Source: Muribaculaceae bacterium
Lineage (GTDB): Bacteria; Bacteroidota; Bacteroidia; Bacteroidales; Muribaculaceae
Length of the DNA stretch: 64,000 nt
Direction: 5' to 3'
Assembly: GCA_017427945.1 (NCBI GenBank)
Contig: JAFRRT010000017.1
Coordinates: forward strand, 39,879-103,878
The notes under the pieces were generated by a model, which saw only the letters and a list, made by a program, of their open reading frames with translations, was not told the origin of the DNA and searched no databases. Both the position numbers and the translations under genes were made by a program. This document shows, piece by piece, positions 43,540 to 54,211 of the stretch; the first letter of the stretch is position 1, and each line of letters opens with the position of its first letter.

Positions 43540-44232
43540 TCATTGCGCACAGGCGTCACGCGGGAAAGTATCAATCTGCTTCATGCGTTTGAGGACCGTG
43601 TTGTGCATCTTGCGCATCTTGGCCGTGGGATGGGCGCTGTCACGCTGCAAGGGATTAGGGAGCGAAACAGCGATATAAGCGCATTGATCCTTGGTCAATT
43701 TGGCGGGGGAAGTCTTGAAATTGATGCGGGCAACAGCATGGGCGCCATATATGCCCTTTCCCATCTCAATAGAGTTGAGATAGGCTTCCATGATGCGCTC
43801 CTTGCCCCAGATTTTCTCTATCAGGAAAGTAAAATAGGCTTCCAGTCCCTTACGCAGCCATGAACGCTTTTGCCACAGGAATACGTTGCGGGCGGTCTGC
43901 TGACTGATGGTGCTGGCTCCGCGTTGGCGTTTGCCCTCCTGCGCCTCGATTTGCGCCTTTTGAATCTGCTCGAGGTCAAAGCCGCTGTGTTTCAGGAACA
44001 GGTTGTCCTCGCTTGCCATCACCGCCTGCGGCAGATTGTGGCTGATTTCCTCCAGCGGCACCCACCGGTGGTTGATTTCGGGAGTCTCGCCCTTGATGAC
44101 CGCCTCGACCGAACGAATGAGCATCAAGGGGGTGATATAAACAGGAATGTACTTGAGTATCACCACCGACAGGATGGTCGAGGTGAAAAAGAAAATCAAT
44201 ATGTTGCGCAACCAGCGTGATAGTTTTTTCAT
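43540..44232 (-). CDS. mtgA: Monofunctional peptidoglycan glycosyltransferase
   Basis: A 230-residue protein from MKKLSRW: one N-terminal membrane helix (~10-30) then a GT51 domain with the catalytic segment ASEDNLFLKHSGFD, and GASTISQQTARNVFLW, KERIMEAYLNSIEMG. It polymerises lipid II into glycan strands on the periplasmic face. No transpeptidase domain is present. It is the last gene of the run that contains the Fur-type regulator; the frame extension to 44271 overlaps that gene and is not favoured. Confidence 0.9.
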   Translation of the reverse strand: MKKLSRWLRNILIFFFTSTILSVVILKYIPVYITPLMLIRSVEAVIKGETPEINHRWVPLEEISHNLPQAVMASEDNLFLKHSGFDLEQIQKAQIEAQEGKRQRGASTISQQTARNVFLWQKRSWLRKGLEAYFTFLIEKIWGKERIMEAYLNSIEMGKGIYGAHAVARINFKTSPAKLTKDQCAYIAVSLPNPLQRDSAHPTAKMRKMHNTVLKRMKQIDTFPRDACAQ

Positions 44233-44255
44233 AATCAAGTAGTCACAAATAATTA

Positions 44256-44693
44256 CTAATTCCTGGTGCAATCAGGGCAAAGACCCTTGAGTACATAATT
44301 GATGCTGTGAACCTGAAAATTGCCAGGCAGGGCAACCAGCGGCACCTGAGTTGTTTGCAAGCAGAACGTGCGACCGCACTTCTCGCAGTTAAAATGAGCA
44401 TGCAGGTGATCGATGGTATCGTCATCCTCGCCGCAATGGCAATCGGGGCTGCACACGGCATACTTGAACATGCCCGTGCCGTCATCGATGGCATGGATAA
44501 TATGATGAGTCAAGAACAAGGTGATGGTACGGTAAATGGTTGACTTGTCCACCGTTTCCAACTCATCTTCAAGGCTCTGGAGCGAGAAGGCATCGTCATG
44601 CGCCATCATCGTGCGCAACAACAGGATGCGCAGCGCCGTGGGTTTCACGTCGTGCTGTTCCAGCCGGGTGATATATCTACTCTCGTCTTTCAT
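44256..44693 (-). CDS. Fur family transcriptional regulator (Zur-like)
   Basis: A 145-residue metalloregulator. N-terminal winged helix (KPTALRILLLRTM, TVDKSTIYRTITLF), then the metal-binding part with HLHAHFNCEKCGRTFC and the C-terminal CPDC, giving two CxxC pairs for structural zinc, plus a Cys/His-rich VCSPDCHCG insert. The mix fits Zur or a general Fur. It lies between susD (36 nt) and mtgA (23 nt) on the same strand and so may control the SusCD pair or act elsewhere. Confidence 0.88.
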   Translation of the reverse strand: MKDESRYITRLEQHDVKPTALRILLLRTMMAHDDAFSLQSLEDELETVDKSTIYRTITLFLTHHIIHAIDDGTGMFKYAVCSPDCHCGEDDDTIDHLHAHFNCEKCGRTFCLQTTQVPLVALPGNFQVHSINYVLKGLCPDCTRN

Positions 44694-44729
44694 TTCTCTT
44701 CTTTACCTTAAACGACTCATGGCCCCTCT

Positions 44730-46370
44730 TTAGTATCCAGGATTCTGGGCGCAGCCACAAGCGCTGAGCGTCTCACCGGGAATGGGGAACACGAGGGTGT
44801 AGCCGTGGCGGTCGGCATCGGTCTGGGGTCGGTCGGTATAGGGTCGTGTGAACAGACCGAAGCGGATGAGGTCGTTGCGGCGCCATCCCTCCCATGCCAG
44901 TTCCAGCATACGTTCCTCGAGCACGTTGTCGAGGGTAGCAGTGCGCGATTCCATGCGGGAACGGGAACGTACCTGATTGAGCAAGGCGTCGGCCTCGGCA
45001 CCAGCCCTGCCGTCACGCAGCATCGCCTCGCACTGCATCAGCAGCACATCGGCATAACGGAACAAAACGATGTCGTTGCGGCGCAACTGGCCGTCACTCA
45101 TCGAAGCCAGGTCAATCTCATATTTGCGCATCCTCGCTCCTGCTGTCTTCTCATAAGGGTCATTCGAGAGGTCAAGTTTCACAGCCAGCGGGTAATAAGT
45201 CAGCGGTGAACCATCATCAAGCGTGACAACCGCACCCGTCTCGTCGTGGAAGATATTACCATAATAGTAGGTCCAGAACAGGCGTGTATCGGCATCAACT
45301 CCCTTGCTGTAGCCGAAGGTGTTCATTGCCTCGATGGTGGCGCACGGGCCATTCTCGCCATTCAGACCCAAAGCCGATGCATGGTTGTAATGCAGCGAGC
45401 GGAACTGCTGGGTGAAGCGGTTGGAGTAGTCGTAGATATCCATCGGGATGGTGAAAATCAATTCGGGTGACTCCTCGTTGCTAATGTCGAAATTATCTTT
45501 GAATTCAGCAGCCAGCGAATATCCACTGGCCGAAACAAAGACGCAGTAGCGCTCCACAGCCTTCCAGGTGTTCATCATATTCCCCTCGACATTCCACATC
45601 ATTGTGCTGCCATCGGGGCGCTTGTCATCGGTCCAGTCATCATCGGCATAGACTTCGGCATTCAACAACACCTTGGCCAATAGGAAGTCCACCACGTTAC
45701 GAGTCATGCGTCCGTAGTACTCTCCAAACCTGGGACTGCGAGCCACAGGAAGGTCATCCTCCACAGCCTGCAATTCACCGACGATGTGCTTGAAGGCGAC
45801 CGAGCGGTCCTGCAATTTCATTTCCTGCACCGTGGGACTTGAACTCATGAACAGGGGAACTCGTCCGTAAAGGTCCATGGCATAGAACAGGAACATGGCA
45901 CGCAGGGCCCGAGCCTCGGCACGCAGACCTGATACATCATCGGCAGGATGAAGGGCAGCATAGGCATCGATGCGTTCTATGGCTCGATTGCACGCCAGCA
46001 CCTCCTTGAACAGGTAATTCCACGTGTCGCCAGTGAAATCGACGTTGCCAAAGCGATGCAGAAAAAGGTTCTGCCAGATGCCGCCATCATACCAGTCGGT
46101 GCCGCGGGTGGGGATTATCGCCTCATCGGTTGAAAAGGTGTTCAAGTCCCACACGCCACGGGCGGTACCCTGCAGACCTTGGGAGTTTGCACTGCCACCG
46201 ATATTCAGGTAAATCGCACCCAACGCATTGTGCCGCAGGTCATCGATTGTTTTGTAGGCCTCGGAATCCGGCAGACGGTCGGTGGGAGTGTCTTCCAAAA
46301 ACTTGTCACACGAAACGAGCGACAAGGCCGCGGCAATCAGAAACAGGCTATATGCGATATATTTTTTCAT
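44730..46370 (-). CDS. RagB/SusD family outer-membrane lipoprotein
   Basis: A 546-residue SusD-like protein: lipobox VSC at ~19-21, then DKFLEDTPTDRLPDSEAYKT, the usual SusD N-terminus, TPR-like helices (RAEARALRAMFLFYAMDLYG) and the C-terminal RNDLIRFG segment. It binds the nutrient on the cell surface and works as a lid on the SusC partner. The pair's substrate is unknown; no glycoside hydrolase is adjacent. 15 nt after susC. Confidence 0.92.
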   Translation of the reverse strand: MKKYIAYSLFLIAAALSLVSCDKFLEDTPTDRLPDSEAYKTIDDLRHNALGAIYLNIGGSANSQGLQGTARGVWDLNTFSTDEAIIPTRGTDWYDGGIWQNLFLHRFGNVDFTGDTWNYLFKEVLACNRAIERIDAYAALHPADDVSGLRAEARALRAMFLFYAMDLYGRVPLFMSSSPTVQEMKLQDRSVAFKHIVGELQAVEDDLPVARSPRFGEYYGRMTRNVVDFLLAKVLLNAEVYADDDWTDDKRPDGSTMMWNVEGNMMNTWKAVERYCVFVSASGYSLAAEFKDNFDISNEESPELIFTIPMDIYDYSNRFTQQFRSLHYNHASALGLNGENGPCATIEAMNTFGYSKGVDADTRLFWTYYYGNIFHDETGAVVTLDDGSPLTYYPLAVKLDLSNDPYEKTAGARMRKYEIDLASMSDGQLRRNDIVLFRYADVLLMQCEAMLRDGRAGAEADALLNQVRSRSRMESRTATLDNVLEERMLELAWEGWRRNDLIRFGLFTRPYTDRPQTDADRHGYTLVFPIPGETLSACGCAQNPGY

Positions 46371-46385
46371 GATGATTGCAGATGT

Positions 46386-49088
46386 CTAAAAGGTGATATT
46401 AACTCCTAAATAATAGGAACGGGTGACAGGATACACGTTCTTGTCGTCAACGCCCAGGGTACCGCCAGCCGATGAACTGTTGATCATGGGCGTCAAACCG
46501 GAGTAACCGGTAATGGTGGCCAAGTCGCCGATGGTCAACGACAGACGCAGGCGGCTGATGGTGCGCTGCGCCTTGGCCCCGAGTGGCACGTTCCAACCCA
46601 CCGTCAGGTAATCAAAGTTGATGTAGTCACCGCGTTCGAGCCAATAGTCGGTTGCCGTCTGATCCTTGATGTTGCGTTCGGGAGCATCTGCCAGAACGTT
46701 ATAGCCTGGCAACGAGTTCATGTTCATATAGGTAAGCGCCGTGCCATTGTATATCTTGTGGCCGAAGGCACCGTTGATCTGCAAGGTAACATCCCACTGC
46801 TTGAAACGGTAGTTGATGTTGCTGCCCAGCAGCACCTTAGGCATGGCCTGGCCACATACGCGGCGGTCCTTGCCGTTGGCGATGCTGATATCACCCGAGC
46901 CGTCAAGGTCGGCGATGTCATACACATAGCCACCCTGCCCGTCACTCTTTAGACCCGTGCAATGCGGCAGGTAGAACACACCCAGCGGTTGACCCACCAT
47001 CTGATAAACAATGTGGTTGTTGCCGCCGTGGAAGCCCGCTCCGTTCAGGTTCACGAGATCGACCTCACCAGGTGCTTCAAGCCAGTAGTCCTTGTAATAA
47101 CCGCTCAGCGAGAGCAGTTTGTTGTACTGGTAGGCGACATTGGCATTGACGTTCAGTTCCATGTCACGGGTCGTAAGGGGCGTAAGGCCCAAGGCCAACT
47201 CAACACCGCTATTGCGCATCGAGCCCAGGTTATCGAGCAGTTTGTTGTAGCTGAATGGAGGCACGCCCACATTATAGAGGTAGAGCATGTCGGTCGTCTT
47301 GGACGTATAGAAATCGAGTGCGGCGATAATGCGGTTGCCTAGGAAGGCGGCGCTTAGGCCGGTGTTGAAGCTGCGTTTCACCTCCCACTTGAGGTCGGGA
47401 TTGGCGTTGACCAACTGGTCGAGCGTCACAGCCAGGGACTCACCCATGGCAGCAATGCCTGCAGGCGTCAGTAAGTTCTGTGCCATGTAACTGTCCACAC
47501 CACCCAAGTTACCGGCCAAGCCGTAGCCGATGTTCCACTTCAAGTCATCAAGCCAGGTAACGCCCTGCAAGAAGGTCTCGTTGCCCAAATTCCACGATGC
47601 AGAGATCGAGGGGAAAAAGCCCCACTTGTTGCCCTTGGAGAACTTGGACGAGCCGTCGGCACGCGCAGCGACCGTCAGTGAGTAGCGATTGCCAAAGTCA
47701 TAATTGATACGTGCCAAGAATGAGGCCAACGACGGCGCATTGCGGTAACTCCCTGTACCATCCCAAATGGTCACAGCGCCAGCCTGGATGGCATCAATGC
47801 CGATGTCATTGTTAGAGTATCCCGTCGTTGTGGTATAGAATCCGGTATGGGTGTCTCGCTCAACCTCGGCAAGGCCCCTCACATTGACGTGATGCATACC
47901 CCATGTCTTGTCCCACGTCACCGTAGCATTGCCTAACAAGGACTCGGTCTTGGCGCTGCTACGGTAGCCCTTGCCACCGCTCCAAATGCTTGTCGGCAGG
48001 AACTGCGAAACCTCGACCTCGTTGTGACTGTATGCGCCGAAGATGGACAGCGTCCAGTCCTGCGTCAGGTTAAAAGTGAGTTTGGCATGGGTGCTCAGGT
48101 GGGTTGTCTTATCGCGGGTGCGGTTGTCCATAAGCGCCATAGGGTGATTTATCTGGTTGGCGTAGGTAAAACCGTCCCATCCCCCACCGCTGTTGCGCAG
48201 GGTACCGAAAGTCGGGTTCCATGCCTGGGCAGAGTAGAAAGTCTTCTGGACATCATAAACGGCGGTCTGCTGGTTCTGCACGTTGCCAAACATGCCCACC
48301 TCGATGGCCAACAGGTCCCCGAACATGCGCTGGTGCATATTCATATTGCTCGTCAGGTTGCGCAACTTGTCGTGCAGGATAACCCCGTCATGGTCCATGA
48401 AACCCAGCGACACACGGTAGCCCGAACGGTCACCGCCGCCCATGAAGGCAATATGATGGTCCTGCAAAAAGGCGGTCTGCTGGATTGCCTTCTGCCAGTT
48501 GGTACTATAGCCCTTGTCAATGAGCATGCCGCCCTGACTGCTGACTGCCTTGCGATAGCTGTCGGCATCCAGCATCTTGAGGTTGCGGATTACATGCGTG
48601 ACGCCCACACTGCCGTTATAGGTTACGGTAGCCCGGTCGGCGGCTCCTTTCTTGGTCACAACCTCGATAACACCCGAGGCTCCTCGTGAGCCGTACTGTG
48701 CCGTCTCACTCGCATCCTTAAGAACCGTGAAGCTCTCGATATCAGACGGATAAATCGATGACAAGGTGCTCAAATCGCCAAACACACCATCGATAATAAT
48801 CAACGGGTCGTTGCCTCCGGTGATGGACGTAGTGCCTCGAACACGCACAGCACTCATCGCGGCAGCACCATTGTTGCTCTTCTGGATAGTCACACCTGCC
48901 ACACGGCCGTTGATGGCCTCCAAGGGGTTGGTGACCTGCTGCTGGCTCACCTGATCGGCGGTAACCACCGTGGGCGACAGCACGTGTGCAAGTGTGTCGG
49001 TCGGTGCCGAGCGTTGCGCGGTAAGGGGCAACCCCGTGGCAAGCAGGGCGGCGGCAAGGAGTTGCCGCCAAGGGTGATGGTTTTTCAT
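46386..49088 (-). CDS. SusC/RagA family TonB-linked outer-membrane protein
   Basis: A 900-residue receptor. Signal peptide (~1-25). The plug (~40-155) begins directly with SPTVVTADQVSQQ; the usual carboxypeptidase-like N-terminal domain and TonB-box segment of SusC proteins are missing, so this is a short form. It has SITGGNDPLIIIDGVFGD, LKDASETAQYGSRGASGVIEV, and the barrel ending RSYYLGVNITF. It imports the substrate bound by the SusD partner. The ATG overlaps the rsmD stop (TAATG), so it is translated together with an rRNA methyltransferase, an unusual context. Confidence 0.9.
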   Translation of the reverse strand: MKNHHPWRQLLAAALLATGLPLTAQRSAPTDTLAHVLSPTVVTADQVSQQQVTNPLEAINGRVAGVTIQKSNNGAAAMSAVRVRGTTSITGGNDPLIIIDGVFGDLSTLSSIYPSDIESFTVLKDASETAQYGSRGASGVIEVVTKKGAADRATVTYNGSVGVTHVIRNLKMLDADSYRKAVSSQGGMLIDKGYSTNWQKAIQQTAFLQDHHIAFMGGGDRSGYRVSLGFMDHDGVILHDKLRNLTSNMNMHQRMFGDLLAIEVGMFGNVQNQQTAVYDVQKTFYSAQAWNPTFGTLRNSGGGWDGFTYANQINHPMALMDNRTRDKTTHLSTHAKLTFNLTQDWTLSIFGAYSHNEVEVSQFLPTSIWSGGKGYRSSAKTESLLGNATVTWDKTWGMHHVNVRGLAEVERDTHTGFYTTTTGYSNNDIGIDAIQAGAVTIWDGTGSYRNAPSLASFLARINYDFGNRYSLTVAARADGSSKFSKGNKWGFFPSISASWNLGNETFLQGVTWLDDLKWNIGYGLAGNLGGVDSYMAQNLLTPAGIAAMGESLAVTLDQLVNANPDLKWEVKRSFNTGLSAAFLGNRIIAALDFYTSKTTDMLYLYNVGVPPFSYNKLLDNLGSMRNSGVELALGLTPLTTRDMELNVNANVAYQYNKLLSLSGYYKDYWLEAPGEVDLVNLNGAGFHGGNNHIVYQMVGQPLGVFYLPHCTGLKSDGQGGYVYDIADLDGSGDISIANGKDRRVCGQAMPKVLLGSNINYRFKQWDVTLQINGAFGHKIYNGTALTYMNMNSLPGYNVLADAPERNIKDQTATDYWLERGDYINFDYLTVGWNVPLGAKAQRTISRLRLSLTIGDLATITGYSGLTPMINSSSAGGTLGVDDKNVYPVTRSYYLGVNITF

Positions 49089-49642
49089 TATGATTCGGGA
49101 TTATCGTTATTGATTTCAAACAGGGAAAAATTGACTTTGCCATAGACGCGCTGTTGCGAGAAATGGGGCAAGGTGCTGAAGTCGTGTTCGCGCGGATGCT
49201 CCATAATGAACAATGTGCCGTCATGCACCAGCGGGGAATCGAGTACCAGTTTGGGGATATCGGCAAAGCGCGGCAAGTCATAAGGCGGATCAGCGAAGAT
49301 GACGTCAAACGACTGACGACACGAGGCGACGAACTTGAACACGTCATCACGAACCAACGTGAGATTGGGGTCGCCAAGCTGTTGCTGCACCTTCTTGATA
49401 AACTCAGCCTGGGTGCGCGCCTTCTCCACCGCGGTGACGTGGGCACAGCCCCGCGAAAGAAACTCAAAACTCATCGCTCCTGTTCCTGCAAACAGGTCGA
49501 GCACCGTCTTGTCCTCCAAGTCAATGAGATTTCCCAATACATTGAACAGGTTCTCGCGCGCCATGTCGGTCGTGGGGCGTGCGGTGATATTCGTGGGCAC
49601 GTCAAAACGACGGCGTCCATATTTTCCGCTGATTATTCGCAT
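49088..49642 (-). CDS. rsmD: 16S rRNA (guanine966-N2)-methyltransferase
   Basis: A 184-residue cytoplasmic methyltransferase: N-terminal GKYGRRRFDVP and ARENLFNVLGN, SAM-binding DLFAGTGAMSFEFLSRG, and the catalytic FADPPYDLP (D/NPPY). It methylates G966 of 16S rRNA on the nascent subunit. The start overlaps the DUF3822 gene by 10 nt, a usual neighbour in Bacteroidetes. Confidence 0.93.
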   Translation of the reverse strand: MRIISGKYGRRRFDVPTNITARPTTDMARENLFNVLGNLIDLEDKTVLDLFAGTGAMSFEFLSRGCAHVTAVEKARTQAEFIKKVQQQLGDPNLTLVRDDVFKFVASCRQSFDVIFADPPYDLPRFADIPKLVLDSPLVHDGTLFIMEHPREHDFSTLPHFSQQRVYGKVNFSLFEINNDNPES

Positions 49643-50442
49643 AAGGCAAGTAATATCAGTTCGAGTGGTGCCTGTAACGCATTGCGCCCCAACCGCATGG
49701 CAGCAGCAGGAAATTCGGCAGGCATCACATTTTTCACAAACTCACGCAGCTCGGGTGTCATCTCGGCACGCATCGCGTCATCACCCATGAGCTGCAACCT
49801 GTCATGCAATTGATCCATGCCGTGAGTGCGCCATACATTCAAGGCATAATAAACTGCATCTTGAACATTGGAGAAGGAGAAAGTGTTGACACACTGGATT
49901 TTACCATCACGATAAGCGACTGCATCCATTGCATCGGGTAACATATTGAGGAACATCTGTGAGCCGTCAGTACCTTCAGAGCTCTCTTTGCAATGCTCGA
50001 CAACAGGAACCAGACGATGGCAAACCGACGGATAATTGAACGTGCGTCCCAAAAACGCCTGCAAACCATGAGGCAACAAATAGGCGATTTTCACGCCATT
50101 GTGCGGCATGTGGCTGACGGCGGCATCACCGTCATCGCCAGGGAAAGCATGGCGTACAAGAGCCATACAATCATCATCGCTGGTATCCTCAGGAAGCAGG
50201 ATAAAATGACGGGAGTTGACAACCACCCTGATTCGCTTGTACTCATTCAGCAGTTCGGGCGTGTCATAGATGGCATCCTCGAGTGCGCGCAACGTATCCT
50301 CGGTCCTTTCCACATGGCCCATGATGAGTGAATTAGCAACATGGGGAGTGAAGAGGATGTAGCTCACCTGGCGGTCCTCAATCGAGACGAGCAGTTCCCA
50401 TGCCTCGGGGTGTTGTATGTCTATCTTACTGTTTCCTTCCAT
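49633..50442 (-). CDS. DUF3822 family protein
   Basis: A 269-residue cytoplasmic protein of the DUF3822 family, regularly found just upstream of rsmD in Bacteroidetes. It resembles an actin/ASKHA-like fold: paired segments WELLVSIEDRQVSYILF and MDAVAYRDGKIQCVNTFSF. The role is unknown. It overlaps rsmD by 10 nt and leads the run that continues through susC, susD and the Fur-like gene. Confidence 0.82.
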   Translation of the reverse strand: MEGNSKIDIQHPEAWELLVSIEDRQVSYILFTPHVANSLIMGHVERTEDTLRALEDAIYDTPELLNEYKRIRVVVNSRHFILLPEDTSDDDCMALVRHAFPGDDGDAAVSHMPHNGVKIAYLLPHGLQAFLGRTFNYPSVCHRLVPVVEHCKESSEGTDGSQMFLNMLPDAMDAVAYRDGKIQCVNTFSFSNVQDAVYYALNVWRTHGMDQLHDRLQLMGDDAMRAEMTPELREFVKNVMPAEFPAAAMRLGRNALQAPLELILLALCE

Positions 50443-50584
50443 TATCGCGCAAAATTACACAAAATTTTGCGCAAGCCGTACGCAAAAAGGCATAAAATGT
50501 GTTTTTGCTCAGGCGCAGCCAAATTTCTCAAAAAAAACAGACCGAATATTACTACATTATTATGAAACGCACCGTTTTTTTGCT

Positions 50585-50592
50585 TAATTTTG
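50585..50592 (+). promoter_or_regulatory. -7 box that fixes the start of the 50673 gene
   Basis: TAATTTTG. The box is inside the extended reading frame (open from 50499), so the start must be downstream; ATGs at 50664 and 50673 fit. Confidence 0.55.
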
Positions 50593-50672
50593 CATCTACG
50601 TTTCTTCCCTCCTACAGAGAGAAACTCCGACCACTGGTTTTACCAAACAATGATACTATCCAAATGACAATA

Positions 50673-51725
50673 ATGAGAAAGACTTTCATCCCTACCCTAT
50701 TGCTGACCGCCATTGCTGTCATCGTGATGCTGCCTGGCTGCCGCAGCGGCAATGAGTCAATGCAACGACAGTTCGCATTCCTTGACAGTCTGGGCGTCAC
50801 ACTCACCGATGACCTGCTGCTGGGCGACAGCCTCGCATTGCCCGACATCTATTGCGGCGACAGCAAGCAAAAGAACAAGATTCCCGGCACAGGGCTGAAC
50901 AGGAAACAGTATGAAGCACTGCTCAAACCCGCCGGCGACAGATTTGCCAACGAGATGGGTTTGTGGCAACTGCTCGGTGTGCGTGATGCTGGTAACGGGA
51001 ACACCTTGGCGGTTTATTATACCTGCGATAATGTGGGCTATTGCGTCAACCTGATTACCTATGACGCGCAAGGACGTGTCCTTGATGCCATCAACGCCCG
51101 CGAGTTGCACATGGTGTGGCGCGTCAACCTGGGTGACCCCGATGACAACAGCGCCTTCACACTCGACAGCTATCTCGCCTTCGATGGCAACCGCGTGACC
51201 TTGCACCGCACTATGGGCCGATGCCTGATGGACTTTGACAAGGACTTGAAGGGCACTGAACAATGGCAGCAGGAATGGGAGCAGGACTACATCATTAACA
51301 ACAAGGGATACTTCATGCTTCAGCAACAACGCGTAACGGGTCAGAAAGGCGATGTAGATTACTACTCAGCCATGGACATCAAGTCGTGGGACATGCTGGT
51401 GTGCTCGATGCATGACCCTGGCATCATGGATACCTGGAATGAGTTCGCCTCACAGGTAGATGAAACCTACGACCCCGACTACCAGTACAATCCATTCCCG
51501 TGGGACGTGGCACAACTCTACCAAATGAATCCGCAGCGGTTCTTGAGGTGGATTTCGGCGCCCACCAACAGGGGGTCGAGACTGTTGCGCTACTTCAAGC
51601 TGCCAACCGAAGACCGTCCTGCGCTCAAGCAGGAAATTGACCGTATCGAGGACGCCGATGCGCGGCAGTGGCTCAATGCCATTGTCAACTCATGGGACTC
51701 TCAACCCCTGACCAAACACCTTTAA
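50673..51725 (+). CDS. Lipoprotein of unknown function (paralogue 1 of 3)
   Basis: A 350-residue lipoprotein (MRKTFIPTLLL..., lipobox LPGC). The mature part has the shared pattern of three genes around ettA: a middle WQQEWEQDYII-NNKGYF segment comparable to WRVEWDDNYEI-TADGHF in the 51747 protein, and a C-terminal helical tail with ALKQEIDRIEDADARQWL. No family is recognised. It starts 21 nt before the second paralogue, and the promoter box at 50585-50592 probably drives both. Confidence 0.75.
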   Translation: MRKTFIPTLLLTAIAVIVMLPGCRSGNESMQRQFAFLDSLGVTLTDDLLLGDSLALPDIYCGDSKQKNKIPGTGLNRKQYEALLKPAGDRFANEMGLWQLLGVRDAGNGNTLAVYYTCDNVGYCVNLITYDAQGRVLDAINARELHMVWRVNLGDPDDNSAFTLDSYLAFDGNRVTLHRTMGRCLMDFDKDLKGTEQWQQEWEQDYIINNKGYFMLQQQRVTGQKGDVDYYSAMDIKSWDMLVCSMHDPGIMDTWNEFASQVDETYDPDYQYNPFPWDVAQLYQMNPQRFLRWISAPTNRGSRLLRYFKLPTEDRPALKQEIDRIEDADARQWLNAIVNSWDSQPLTKHL

Positions 51726-51746
51726 AGATTAACTATTCGCATCTAT

Positions 51747-52406
51747 ATGAAAACGATTATAACTCTTGTAGCAAGCATTTTGCTGACCGGTTGTGGCGGC
51801 ATTAATACCGCAAAGCAAATCAACAACCTCCCCGCACTCCCTGACGAGGTGCAACTGGGACACAATATCCTTTCGCGAGACAGCATCCCCGCCTTTGGCT
51901 TTCCCGTGATTACCGAAGAGCAATGCAAGGAATTGGGTGATGCCGTTACTAAAAACACACAGGTCATCGGCGTGCGTGAAATTGACGGCAAACTCACTTT
52001 GGAAGCCTACCTGGTGCCGTTAAGCGAAGACCCCAACGATTTCAAGGTATATATGATGACTCGCGGCAAAGACGGCCAACGCATCCACAGCATTGACCTG
52101 GGCCGGTTCCACACCAGCGAGCACCAAGGTCCCATGCGCTTCGGCGGCAACCGTTTCTACACCACCGATGCTGAAATCACCTTCGACGGGGCACGTCGCT
52201 TCACCGTTCACCGCGTGATGACGCTTACCAGCCTCTTCCTCAAGGACCACACACTCACCGAGATGTGGCGTGTTGAGTGGGACGACAACTACGAGATAAC
52301 CGCTGACGGACACTTCAGTTTCATGGGCCAACAAGAAACCTATCGCACCGAGGGCCTTGAAGACCCCGCTATCGAAGAGTTCAAGTCCCGCTTCATCTCC
52401 AAGTAA
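51747..52406 (+). CDS. Lipoprotein of unknown function (paralogue 2 of 3)
   Basis: A 219-residue lipoprotein (MKTIITLVASILLTGC, Cys16). It is shorter than the other two and lacks the C-terminal helical tail. Shared features with them: an early HNILSRDS-type segment (compare HHILSMDT in the 54212 protein), a central enzyme-like repeat of strands and WRVEWDDNYEI. No function is proposed; an envelope or surface location is certain from the lipobox. Confidence 0.72.
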   Translation: MKTIITLVASILLTGCGGINTAKQINNLPALPDEVQLGHNILSRDSIPAFGFPVITEEQCKELGDAVTKNTQVIGVREIDGKLTLEAYLVPLSEDPNDFKVYMMTRGKDGQRIHSIDLGRFHTSEHQGPMRFGGNRFYTTDAEITFDGARRFTVHRVMTLTSLFLKDHTLTEMWRVEWDDNYEITADGHFSFMGQQETYRTEGLEDPAIEEFKSRFISK

Positions 52407-52442
52407 TGCTTGGCATGCCTTGTGCAAGTGGAAACTTTTGAT

Positions 52443-52450
52443 TACCTTTG
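52443..52450 (+). promoter_or_regulatory. -7 box of ettA
   Basis: TACCTTTG, 29 nt before the ATG. A CTTG about 20 nt upstream is a weak -33 match. Confidence 0.5.
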
Positions 52451-52479
52451 CAATCAGGAAATAAATCGACAAGACTAAT

Positions 52480-54174
<1,695 letters not shown>

Positions 54175-54211
54175 TTAATAGAGAATAGTTAATAGCTTTT
54201 CAGTCAAGACG

